The notes under the pieces were generated by a model. The model saw nothing but the letters and a program-made list of their open reading frames with translations, was not told the origin of the DNA and searched no databases. Shown here in pieces: positions 27,980-35,918 of a stretch of 64,000 nt of DNA. The position numbers and the translations under genes were made by a program. Origin of the DNA: an uncultured Luminiphilus sp. GTDB taxonomy: Bacteria; Pseudomonadota; Gammaproteobacteria; Pseudomonadales; Halieaceae. The DNA lies in the NCBI GenBank assembly GCA_938084055.1, contig CALKDK010000007.1, forward strand, positions 27,057-91,056. The letters are read 5' to 3'. Numbering within the stretch: the stretch's first letter is position 1; each line of letters opens with the position of its first letter.

Positions 27980-29152
27980 TCATGCTACTTTACCGAAACC
28001 TGACACGGCCTCAAGTAGCGTGGTGATCAGATGCCTTTCCTCGGCATCGAGCTCCGGCCGCCATACGTCAAAGAGCAGGATGGTTCGCGCACTGCCACCG
28101 TTGTTCCACGCCTCATGGTTGACGCTGTCATCAAAAGCCCAGCCCTCGCCGCGACGGGTCTCTCGAGTATCCTCGCCCACACGCAGCCCACAGCCCGGGG
28201 GTACCGTCAGGGGTAAATGACAAATAAATCGGCAGTTGAGCATGCCGGCATGGGGCTCAATACGGGCGCCCGCGTCAAGTTTCGAGAACAGCACCGAGGG
28301 GGCCAGGCCACCAATTCGGGTCAGGGGTAGCTCGTCCATCAAGCGCTTGGTTTCCGGGCAGGACGCCATCACATCCTGCTGAAGGTGGCTGTCCTTCCAG
28401 AGGAACGCCGAAGTCCAGTCATCACTGTCCAACAAGCTGGTCTCGGAACCCTGGGGCCGATCGAGTCCGCTGTGAACGTAGGGGGAGAAGCGATCGGCCT
28501 GATTCGTCAACAAACTGTTGAGTTCATCCGCGATCAGATCGGTATGCCCCTCGAGATCTCTCATCCAGGGTAGCTGTTCCTTTGGGAAGTAGGTGTAGTA
28601 CCCCATGTCGGCCATGTAAAAAACGTGGGGGGACTGGGGATAGGTATGCCCCGGATCCTGACGCTCTTCCCGCCCCAGCAGCAGGTCGAGGGACTGGTTG
28701 AATCTGGGCGAGGCCTGTTCCCTGCGGTAGCCCGCCGCGGCGAGCCGGTCCGTCAGGTGCTGTTGAAAAATCTCACCCAACTGTTTGAGGCGGTCCTGGA
28801 CCCGGCCGAGGTCTGCCGCGAGTTGCTTCGGCACCTCGGGCAGGGTCGCGGCAAGCCGCAGCACCAGGTTGTAGTAGGCACTCGCACCCTGAAAATCATC
28901 CTGCCCCAGCATGATGTCGCCCTTGATGATCAGGGCCCGCATATTGTGGGGCTCCGTCTTCAAAACGTTATCAACGGCAATCTCTGCTGCTGGGACATCG
29001 GCCTCGACCAGCGCTGCGAGGGCCATCCCAAGCCAGCAGCGGGCAGTGGCGATATCTGCGTCTATAGCCTGCTGGAAGACGGCTCGGGCCTCGCCACCCC
29101 GACCCGCCTGGAGTGCGGTGATGCCCTGCTGAAACAGCTCGGACTCGTTCAT
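27980..29152 (-). CDS. Aspartyl/asparaginyl beta-hydroxylase with TPR region
   Basis: 390 aa. Residues of about 1-130 are tetratricopeptide-like helices (ELFQQGITALQAGRGGEARAVF and repeats shown here in part), and residues of about 190-385 are the Asp/Arg hydroxylase domain with iron-binding His in PHAGMLN and NHEAWNN and a distal Arg in FICHLPL...GLRVGE. These 2-oxoglutarate/Fe(II) oxygenases hydroxylate Asp/Asn side chains or, in bacteria, lipids such as lipid A. The start overlaps the stop of the upstream membrane protein gene as ATGA, indicating coupled translation. Confidence 0.87.
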   Translation of the reverse strand: MNESELFQQGITALQAGRGGEARAVFQQAIDADIATARCWLGMALAALVEADVPAAEIAVDNVLKTEPHNMRALIIKGDIMLGQDDFQGASAYYNLVLRLAATLPEVPKQLAADLGRVQDRLKQLGEIFQQHLTDRLAAAGYRREQASPRFNQSLDLLLGREERQDPGHTYPQSPHVFYMADMGYYTYFPKEQLPWMRDLEGHTDLIADELNSLLTNQADRFSPYVHSGLDRPQGSETSLLDSDDWTSAFLWKDSHLQQDVMASCPETKRLMDELPLTRIGGLAPSVLFSKLDAGARIEPHAGMLNCRFICHLPLTVPPGCGLRVGEDTRETRRGEGWAFDDSVNHEAWNNGGSARTILLFDVWRPELDAEERHLITTLLEAVSGFGKVA

Positions 29153-29577
29153 CGTGGAACCCCACAGGCTGCGGCGAACACGCTACCGGCAGCCGCTCCC
29201 GCGACACCCTGAAGAACCAGACCAAATGTCGTCCGTACCGCCGCAAATCCGATCAGACCCAGCGTGGCCTCCATAATCAGGTGTAGCGCCACCAGAGCAA
29301 TAAAGCCGCCCAGCATATAGGTGGCGGTTCTGGGCAGCCCGAGCCTTCGATACAGCTGTGCCGCCACCGGGAGGGCAATCAGCAGGGCAATCGCAACCAG
29401 TGGCAGGTAAGATCCCAGCAAGCCAAGCCAATCGAATAGTATGGCGCCGAACACGTCCCCCGCCGTGACCGGCATCCCCATATCAGCGAGACCCATCATG
29501 ATCACGATGCTGGAAAGGGTACTGCCCAGCAAATACGCCATCAGTGTGGCAGGAAAGTAAGCAGCGATAGCGCGCAC
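29149..29577 (-). CDS. Four-span membrane protein, unknown function
   Basis: 142 aa from a GTG with GAGGAA seven bases upstream; the frame is open twelve codons further but without signals. Four hydrophobic stretches span the protein (YFPATLMAYLLGSTL, LGSYLPLVAIALLIALPVAA, TYMLGGFIALVALHLIM, GVAGAAAGSVFAAAC). No catalytic motif is seen. Its stop overlaps the start of the TPR/hydroxylase gene by four bases, so the two products probably work together at the membrane. It is divergent from the sugar dehydrogenase gene. Confidence 0.7.
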   Translation of the reverse strand: MRAIAAYFPATLMAYLLGSTLSSIVIMMGLADMGMPVTAGDVFGAILFDWLGLLGSYLPLVAIALLIALPVAAQLYRRLGLPRTATYMLGGFIALVALHLIMEATLGLIGFAAVRTTFGLVLQGVAGAAAGSVFAAACGVPR

Positions 29578-29667
29578 GTTTAATTCCTCGTCGATGACAG
29601 TGCAAACCGGCACTGCGAAGGGGTTATAGTGCCACTTCGGGCAACTGACTACTCCAAAGGATGCACC

Positions 29668-30762
29668 ATGCCTTTCAATTCATCCCTCGTCAAAACCCTT
29701 GTCACGTTACTCAGCCTGGCGGCGTCGCTGCCGGTGTTAACGGCTGACTACGAGGTGATAACCGTGGCCTCGGGACTGGATAAGCCCTGGTCGGTGGCGC
29801 AGCTTCCCGACGGAACCGGATTTCTCGTCACCGAGAAAGGGGGGCAATTGCTGCACCTGACGGAGCGGGGTGATGTCACCCCCATAGCGGGAGTGCCCGA
29901 GGTGTATTTCAAAAGTCAGGGCGGGTTGCTGGAGGTTATTCTGGATCCCGACTTTTCTGCCAACCGGACCGTGTACCTCTCCTATGCCGGCGGCGATGCC
30001 GAAGCTAACAGGACAACCGTTGTTCGGGCTCGGCTTGCTGAAGACCGCCTTGAGCAGATAGAAACCATTCTCGAGGTCCTGCCTGATAAAAAAAAGGCGG
30101 CCCACTACGGTGGCAAACTGGCCTTCCTGTCCGACGGCACCCTTCTGGTCAGTATTGGCGAAGGATTCGAGTACCGGGAGCAGGCCCAGAGTCTCGATAG
30201 CGAGCTGGGTAAACTGCTGCGCATTAGAAGCGACGGGACCCCACCCCCAGACAACCCCTTTCCCGAGGCCGCTCCGAGGGTTTACAGCTACGGGCACAGA
30301 AATCCTCAGGGCCTGGTTGTAGACCGGCTTGATGGCACCATCTGGATGACCGAACACGGGCCCAAGGGTGGAGACGAACTCAACCGTATTGTGCCCGGCA
30401 GCAACTATGGCTGGCCCGCCATCACCTACGGAGTGGACTATTCGGGCGCAATAATCTCGCCCTATACCGAGGCCGAAGGCATGGTACAACCCGAAATCTA
30501 CTGGGATCCCAGTATTGCGACCTCGGGTCTTGCGATCTACCGGGGCGCAGGTTTTGACGGCTGGCAGGGATCCCTGCTGATCGGAGCACTCAAGGATGAA
30601 AAGCTCTACCGCCTCACGCCAGGGGATGGTGGGTTCAGCCAAAGCGAGCCCTTCCCCGAAGTCACAGGACGGGTTAGGGACGTCCGCGTCCTGTCCGACG
30701 GCAGCATCGCTGCCCTCACCGACGGCGGTACCTTTTTCCGTATAATCCCACCCGCAGATTAA
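29668..30762 (+). CDS. PQQ-dependent sugar dehydrogenase (soluble GDH/Yli-type), periplasmic
   Basis: 364 aa from an ATG with AAAGGA seven bases upstream; residues 1-25 are a signal peptide. Six-bladed beta-propeller of the glucose/sorbosone dehydrogenase family: KPWSVAQLPDG, HYGGKLAFLSDGTLLVSIGEG, GHRNPQGLV, MTEHGPKGGDELN and GSNYGWP contain the PQQ and calcium ligands, including the catalytic His. It oxidises aldose sugars in the periplasm. No PQQ synthesis genes are present in this window. Confidence 0.92.
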   Translation: MPFNSSLVKTLVTLLSLAASLPVLTADYEVITVASGLDKPWSVAQLPDGTGFLVTEKGGQLLHLTERGDVTPIAGVPEVYFKSQGGLLEVILDPDFSANRTVYLSYAGGDAEANRTTVVRARLAEDRLEQIETILEVLPDKKKAAHYGGKLAFLSDGTLLVSIGEGFEYREQAQSLDSELGKLLRIRSDGTPPPDNPFPEAAPRVYSYGHRNPQGLVVDRLDGTIWMTEHGPKGGDELNRIVPGSNYGWPAITYGVDYSGAIISPYTEAEGMVQPEIYWDPSIATSGLAIYRGAGFDGWQGSLLIGALKDEKLYRLTPGDGGFSQSEPFPEVTGRVRDVRVLSDGSIAALTDGGTFFRIIPPAD

Positions 30763-30852
30763 AGCAGCCTGAAGCAGTTGGCCCGGGGCTCTGGGCACAC
30801 CGGGTTGTGCAAGCAACGTCCATATCGGCCTGCAATTCCATGGAGCTCTCCA

Positions 30853-32130
30853 ATGATTGAACAAACACTGACACTCCCCTGCGGCGTGGTTCTCAAGAAC
30901 CGTTTGTGCAAGGCAGCCATGACGGAGGGCCTTGCTGGGGCCGATGGCGTCCCCGGGACAGCGCTGAACCGTTTGTACAGCTTATGGAGTGAGGGCGGGG
31001 CAGGTCTACTGCTGTCAGGTAACGTACAGATTGATCGCGATCACCTGGAGCGACCGGGTAACGTTGTTGTCGATGGCGAGCCGGACGATACGACGAAGGC
31101 CGCACTCAGTGCCTGGGCCCGGGCCGGAACAAGGGCCGGCAACCACTTCTGGGCCCAACTCAGCCACGCGGGTCGGCAGTGCCAGAAGATCATCAACCCG
31201 AATCCGAAAGCGCCCTCGGCGATCAAGCTGGGCTTACCGGGCGGGCAATTTGGCGAACCTGTCGCCATGACGGAAGCCGATATCGAAGCGGTAATCACAG
31301 GCTTTGCCCGCTGTGCCCGGATACTGAAGGATGCCGGCTTCACGGGCGTGCAATTGCACAGTGCCCACGGGTATTTACTGTCGCAATTCCTCAGCCCGAG
31401 GAGTAACCAGCGCGATGACCGCTGGGGCGGCGACCTGGAGAACCGTGCCCGACTGCTCATGGCATCCGTTGCTGCGGTGCGCACCGCCGTGGGACCCGAC
31501 TTTCCCATTGGCGTCAAACTCAACAGCGCAGACTTTCAGCGGGGCGGGTTCGATTTTACCGAGAGCCTGCAGGTCGCCAAATGGCTGGAAGCCGCAGGCG
31601 TCGATCTGCTGGAGATTTCGGGTGGCACCTATGAACAACCGAGGCTCCTGAATGTGGCGGGTATAGAGCCTGTCGAAGACCAGGCCATCGCCCAATCAAC
31701 CCGGTCCCGGGAAGCCTACTTTGTGGACTTCGCCCAGGCCATGCGCCAAGAGCTCAACATGCCACTAATGGTAACGGGGGGCCTGCGCCGCAGAGATGCG
31801 ATGGAGGATGCCCTGGAAAGCGGCTCAGCCGACGTGATTGGCATTGGCCGCCCCATGTGCGTCATGACGGACGCTCCCAAACGGTTACTCTCAGGCACAG
31901 AGGAACTGCCGCGTTACGAAGATACCCTGTCACTGCTACCGGGGTGGCTCAAACCACTGGAGAAACTCAATCTGATCAAAACCCTGGCGACTTTTGCCGT
32001 CCAGTACTGGTACTACCAGCAGCTCTTCATTCTTGGCGAGACGGGCAAGACATCAGACGACCTGACTGTTTTCGCGGCAACCCGACAACAGATGAAGCTG
32101 GCCAACGCGCTTGCGGCAGCCCGCAGTTAA
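30853..32130 (+). CDS. NADH:flavin oxidoreductase (old yellow enzyme family)
   Basis: 425 aa from an ATG preceded by GGAG eight bases upstream. FMN-binding TIM barrel: LKNRLCKAAMTEG, FWAQLSHAGRQ, the catalytic HSAHGYLLSQFLSPRSNQRDDRWGG region (His-x-x-His type) and IGVKLNSADFQRGG. It reduces activated C=C bonds in the cytoplasm. The protein lacks the C-terminal iron-sulfur/NADH domain of dienoyl-CoA reductases. It follows the sugar dehydrogenase by 90 bp and is convergent with the crotonase gene. Confidence 0.91.
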   Translation: MIEQTLTLPCGVVLKNRLCKAAMTEGLAGADGVPGTALNRLYSLWSEGGAGLLLSGNVQIDRDHLERPGNVVVDGEPDDTTKAALSAWARAGTRAGNHFWAQLSHAGRQCQKIINPNPKAPSAIKLGLPGGQFGEPVAMTEADIEAVITGFARCARILKDAGFTGVQLHSAHGYLLSQFLSPRSNQRDDRWGGDLENRARLLMASVAAVRTAVGPDFPIGVKLNSADFQRGGFDFTESLQVAKWLEAAGVDLLEISGGTYEQPRLLNVAGIEPVEDQAIAQSTRSREAYFVDFAQAMRQELNMPLMVTGGLRRRDAMEDALESGSADVIGIGRPMCVMTDAPKRLLSGTEELPRYEDTLSLLPGWLKPLEKLNLIKTLATFAVQYWYYQQLFILGETGKTSDDLTVFAATRQQMKLANALAAARS

Positions 32131-32175
32131 AGCCGTCGTGGAAATCAGAGGACAGCTTCAGGTTGGCTGTGGCAC

Positions 32176-32853
32176 TCAGCCAAAGTCCCGGGTCATCGCA
32201 GTTTGCCAGCGCGCATCAAAGCCCTCCCTCAGACGGGCCTTGGTCGCGGCAAACGCATTCATATCCAGTTTTGCAAACATCTGGGCGGCACCGGCCACCT
32301 CAGAAAGAAGCACCTCCGGCTCGCAGCAGCGGTCAAGAATACCCGCTTCCACCGCACTGTCAGGATCGTAGATCCGTGCCAGGGAGACCACCTGGTGCCG
32401 GTGCGCTTCCACAACCCGCTCCTGTGCAAGCTCGATGCCGAACCAGGGTAAGGTCATGCCGATAGCGACCTCGTTGAGCCCAAGTTTGAAATTGCCCCTG
32501 GCCCCCACCCGGTAATCTGCCGCGAGACAAATCAGGGTACCCATAGCGAGAGCATGACCGGTTACCGCCGCAACAACGGGGAGATGACTGTGCACCAGGC
32601 GCCCGGCGATATCGGCACCCCGGCGCAGCAAGCGCTGGGCATTCTCGCCCTGTTCTCCCATAACGGTCAGGTCAAATCCAGCAGAAAACTTGCCCGGCCG
32701 TCCCGCGAGCACGGTGACCTTTCCGGACTGCAGGGCCGCATCGAGGGCAGCATCCAATTCATCGGCCATCTGGAATGACAGGGCATTGGCCTTGCCGTCA
32801 TCGAGGGTGATCTGGACAAAGTCTTCCTGCTCATCATACTGAACTAATGGCAT
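32176..32853 (-). CDS. Crotonase/enoyl-CoA hydratase family protein
   Basis: 225 aa, a short crotonase. KFSAGFDLTVM and VTGHALAMGTLICLAADYRVGA form the oxyanion hole; the GLNEVAIGMTLPWFGIEL segment lacks the canonical catalytic Glu pair of hydratases, so isomerase or another crotonase chemistry is possible. It is convergent with the OYE gene and divergent from yaiI. The ribosome site AGGGAG lies nine bases before ATG. Confidence 0.87.
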   Translation of the reverse strand: MPLVQYDEQEDFVQITLDDGKANALSFQMADELDAALDAALQSGKVTVLAGRPGKFSAGFDLTVMGEQGENAQRLLRRGADIAGRLVHSHLPVVAAVTGHALAMGTLICLAADYRVGARGNFKLGLNEVAIGMTLPWFGIELAQERVVEAHRHQVVSLARIYDPDSAVEAGILDRCCEPEVLLSEVAGAAQMFAKLDMNAFAATKARLREGFDARWQTAMTRDFG

Positions 32854-32929
32854 GGGCCGTGCTCCCTTTTGGTTGGTTGTAAATTAGCCGCTCCGCGCTG
32901 CTGGATTGAACGTGACGAGGTGTTTCCCA

Positions 32930-33382
32930 ATGCATATTCTAGTCGACGCCGACGCCTGCCCGGGCACCGTCCGGGATATTGTATGTCGTGCGGGAATAAA
33001 ACGCGGTATTTCTGTACTGTTCGTCGCCAACCAGCCCATCAGCCTACCGGCGTCCCCGTGGCTGAGCGCCTATCAGGTGCCCCAGGGGTTTGACGAAGCT
33101 GATGACGAAATCGTGCAGCGCGCGGTGCCCAATGACCTGGTGATTACCGCCGATATTCCACTCGCTGCAGAGGCACTGGAAAAGGGAGCGCATGTGCTCA
33201 CGCCCCGGGGCGAGCGCTACACGGAGGCCAACATAAAGCAGCGGCTGCAAATGCGCGATTTCATGGAAACCCTTCGCGCGACAGGGGAACGTACAGGCGG
33301 CCCCCCGCCCCTCTCCCAGGTGGACCGAAAAGCCTTTGCCGACCAACTGGACCGACTGCTGACCCGTTATCATTCCGGCTAA
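32930..33382 (+). CDS. yaiI: YaiI/YqxD family (UPF0178) protein
   Basis: 150 aa from the ATG with GAGGT eight bases upstream. The family pattern is unmistakable: HILVDADACPG at the start, then FVANQ, ADDEIVQRAV, LVITADIPLAAEALEKGA and LTPRGERYTEANIKQRL. The Asp-rich DADACP and TADIPLA motifs suggest a PIN-like nuclease fold, but the cellular role is not established. It is followed by a convergent hairpin that may end transcription. Confidence 0.93.
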   Translation: MHILVDADACPGTVRDIVCRAGIKRGISVLFVANQPISLPASPWLSAYQVPQGFDEADDEIVQRAVPNDLVITADIPLAAEALEKGAHVLTPRGERYTEANIKQRLQMRDFMETLRATGERTGGPPPLSQVDRKAFADQLDRLLTRYHSG

Positions 33383-33397
33383 TAGGCGGGATCCAAT

Positions 33398-33433
33398 GGC
33401 CCCGACCCACTGGTATCTGCCCGCATCGGGGCC
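33398..33433. terminator. Inverted repeat between convergent genes
   Basis: GGCCCCGA at 33398-33405 and TCGGGGCC at 33426-33433 form a perfect 8-bp stem with a 20-base loop between the ends of yaiI and the PliI-type gene. There is no T tract on either side, so intrinsic termination is only possible, not certain. Confidence 0.3.
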
Positions 33434-33469
33434 GTGCCATCCGCCAAGAAAAAATGGCGTCCGGGCCGG

Positions 33470-34021
33470 TCAGAATTGGGGCGTCAGAAGCCAGCCCGCC
33501 TCACCAGCCTGAAGTTCGTAAGCCAGCCGCCGAATCCCCCCCGTCGGGTTCGCGTTGGTATCGCCCGGGAGATACACGGGAAAGCGCCGCTCAACCATCC
33601 GCCCAAGAACCCGAAAACGATCATGCCCACGGTAACCCACCAGCGCCGGGGAATCCGGGGGCAACCCCATCTGGTGAATAGCCGTCATGGAGAGGTTGCG
33701 GTTAGAGGCAAAAGCGATCACCGAACCGTAGGAGCCGCTGCCCGCGGCCGTCACAAAGGCATAGACTTCCGGGAAGCCATTGTCATCAAGGTCGGCTACC
33801 TCGACATCGTTGACCACACCCTCCACGGAGACCTCGGTATCGAGAAGGATTTGATCTGACAGCTGCGCAAAAAAACGCACCGCGTTGATCGAGCCCGCGT
33901 TAGCGCTGTGCAGGGTTATAATGGCACCCCGCCAGTTCGCCTCGTAAACCAGCGGTTCAACGGCATACGCACCGGTTGCCAACAGGGGCAACCACAGCGT
34001 CAGCCGGCACAGCTTTTTCAT
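33470..34021 (-). CDS. Periplasmic PliI-type inhibitor of I-type lysozyme (putative)
   Basis: 183 aa from an ATG with GGGAGGT five bases upstream. A signal peptide covers residues 1-20 (LTLWLPLLATGAYA-VEP). The C-terminal half contains DVEVADLDDNGFPEVY, AGSGSYGSVIAFASN, GYRGHDRF and VYLPGDTNANPTGG, which I recognise as the pattern of PliI, a periplasmic protein that inhibits invertebrate-type lysozyme in Aeromonas and relatives. The SGSYG loop is the part that inserts into the lysozyme active site in known PliI. The start codon overlaps that of the divergent MFS gene. Confidence 0.72.
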   Translation of the reverse strand: MKKLCRLTLWLPLLATGAYAVEPLVYEANWRGAIITLHSANAGSINAVRFFAQLSDQILLDTEVSVEGVVNDVEVADLDDNGFPEVYAFVTAAGSGSYGSVIAFASNRNLSMTAIHQMGLPPDSPALVGYRGHDRFRVLGRMVERRFPVYLPGDTNANPTGGIRRLAYELQAGEAGWLLTPQF

Positions 34022-35216
34022 GGAGTACCTCCCTTTGACGGGTGACAGAGAGATCATTGTACTGGCAGTGGCTTCCGCTATCGTGACCGCCAATGCGTAT
34101 TACATCCATCCGATCATTGGCGACGTCGCCCGGGACTTCGCGGTCAGCGATGGCTTGATCGGCATCGTACCGGCACTGAACCAGATAGCACTCGCCCTGG
34201 GCGTGCTGTTGCTGCTACCCCTGGCCGATCGGGTCAACAACCGTCTTCTGGTGACGCTGTGCCTCTCGGTGCAGGTCGCAGCACTTGTGGCCATGGCGCT
34301 CACCCCCCACTTCGCGCTCTTTGTCACAGCATCCACCCTACTGGGTTTCTTTACGGTGACTCCCTACCTGTTACCTGCCTATGCCTCCCGGCGGATCGCT
34401 CCCTCACGACTCGGTTACGCCACGGCACTGCTGACCACCGGTGTCATTGCCGGTGTTCAGGTATCCCGACTGGCCGCGGGGGTCATCGGTGAGTATGCCG
34501 ACTGGCGCCTGGTCTACTGGGGCGCCGCGGTCCTGATGGCGATCGCAGCCGTGAGCCTGCCACGCATGATGGTGGCCGAAAAACCACCTGAAGGCGCGCC
34601 GCGCTACGTGCAGTTGCTCATCTCCATGTTTGATCTGGCCACCTCGCATCCAAGGCTGATGGTGTCAGGCGTCATTCAGGGCATCAACCTTGCCGGTTTC
34701 ATTGCCCTTTGGCTGGGTATCAGCCTGCATTTGACCAGCGATACCCTGGGACATGGATCCGACCTGGTGGGCTACCTCACTGCATTTTCAGCGATTGGGC
34801 TACTGACCACCACCCGATTGGGGCAATGGGCGGATCGAACGGGCGCTGAAAAAGCACGTCTGCTCATGGCGACCTGCCAGTTTGGCGGTGTGATGCTGCT
34901 CTGGACTGCCCAACACAACTGGGTCTTTCTGCTGCCGCCCCTAGCCATCATGAGCATCGTGGGACCGATTATTGACGTCACGGGCCGCATGACGGGCCTA
35001 CAGGAGTTACCCGCCATTCGAACCCGCCTGATGAGCCTTTACGTGAGCGTGATGTTTACCGGTGCGGGCATCGGTAGTTGGGCCGGGACGATGGCCTATG
35101 ACCACGGTTCATGGCGCGGCATGGTGCTGTTGCTGTCCTCGTTCACCTTCCTGGTCTGGCTGCTCTCCTTCCAGCAGTGGCGGCAGCGGCGAAAACCGAT
35201 CGGTGCATCACCCTGA
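34020..35216 (+). CDS. MFS transporter
   Basis: 398 aa with twelve predicted spans. Major facilitator features: a loop LPLADRVNNRLL after TM2, a symmetrical second half with the related loop LGQWADRTGAEKARL, and a long hydrophilic centre after residue 180. It resembles the arabinose-efflux-like exporter subfamily (YnfM/AraJ), but no substrate is indicated. The ATG at 34020 lies within the sequence CATG shared with the divergent gene; a TTG at 34035 with GGAG nine bases upstream is an alternative start. Confidence 0.85.
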   Translation: MEYLPLTGDREIIVLAVASAIVTANAYYIHPIIGDVARDFAVSDGLIGIVPALNQIALALGVLLLLPLADRVNNRLLVTLCLSVQVAALVAMALTPHFALFVTASTLLGFFTVTPYLLPAYASRRIAPSRLGYATALLTTGVIAGVQVSRLAAGVIGEYADWRLVYWGAAVLMAIAAVSLPRMMVAEKPPEGAPRYVQLLISMFDLATSHPRLMVSGVIQGINLAGFIALWLGISLHLTSDTLGHGSDLVGYLTAFSAIGLLTTTRLGQWADRTGAEKARLLMATCQFGGVMLLWTAQHNWVFLLPPLAIMSIVGPIIDVTGRMTGLQELPAIRTRLMSLYVSVMFTGAGIGSWAGTMAYDHGSWRGMVLLLSSFTFLVWLLSFQQWRQRRKPIGASP

Positions 35217-35226
35217 GGCCATCCGG

Positions 35227-35778
35227 CTACTCCTGGCGATACAGCGCCATGACGTCTGCGACCTCGGCGTCATCAAGACGGTCGCGGCCCACCGAGTAGG
35301 CCGCGGCAAAACGTTGGTACATGGCAGCGTTGATCGCGTTGGCTTTGCCGTTGTCCCGACTTGCCACCACCTTGGCGGGTACACCCGCAATGATGGAGTT
35401 CTCAGGAAAATCGCTGTTCTCGCGCACAATGCTATTGCCCGCCACAATCGAATTCGCGCCTATTCTTGCCCCATCCATAATGGTGGAATTTATTCCAATC
35501 AGGCAGCGATCCCCGATTTCACAGCCATGCAGTATCGCGTGGTGCGTGATGGAGCAGTCCTCGCCCACAATGGTGGGCGTCATGGCGCCCACATGGATCA
35601 TGACAAAGTCCTGAATATTGGTCCTGGCGCCGATGCGTATTTCCAGAAATTCCGCCCGGGTCACCACGTTGGGCCAAATCGACGCTCCCGGGCCGATATA
35701 AACCTTTCCGTACAGCCAGGCACTCTCATGAATGAATGCCGGCTCGTCCAGTGTGACGTTCTCGCTGATGAAGCCCAT
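35227..35778 (-). CDS. Gamma carbonic anhydrase family protein
   Basis: 183 aa left-handed beta-helix. Hexapeptide repeats run through residues 10-140 (for example IGPGASIWPNVV, IGARTNIQDFVMIHV, IGDRCLIGINSTIM). The three zinc-type His of this family are seen in QDFVMIHVG and SITHHAILHG, with the Arg/Asp/Gln positions R(41)-type and QD retained. Family members (YrdA, CaiE, PaaY) have carbonic anhydrase or thioesterase activity. It is convergent with the MFS gene (10 bp between stops). Confidence 0.9.
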   Translation of the reverse strand: MGFISENVTLDEPAFIHESAWLYGKVYIGPGASIWPNVVTRAEFLEIRIGARTNIQDFVMIHVGAMTPTIVGEDCSITHHAILHGCEIGDRCLIGINSTIMDGARIGANSIVAGNSIVRENSDFPENSIIAGVPAKVVASRDNGKANAINAAMYQRFAAAYSVGRDRLDDAEVADVMALYRQE

Positions 35779-35918
35779 GCGTTATAGTCCTTTCTCTCGA
35801 TGACAGATAAAATGAAACGCGACTGGGTACTCCGCGCCCACTGGGGTAGAGTACTGCACCCCCAGCCATCCGGATACCATACCCGGCCCCGTCACCACGA
35901 GGGCTTGCCGATACCACC

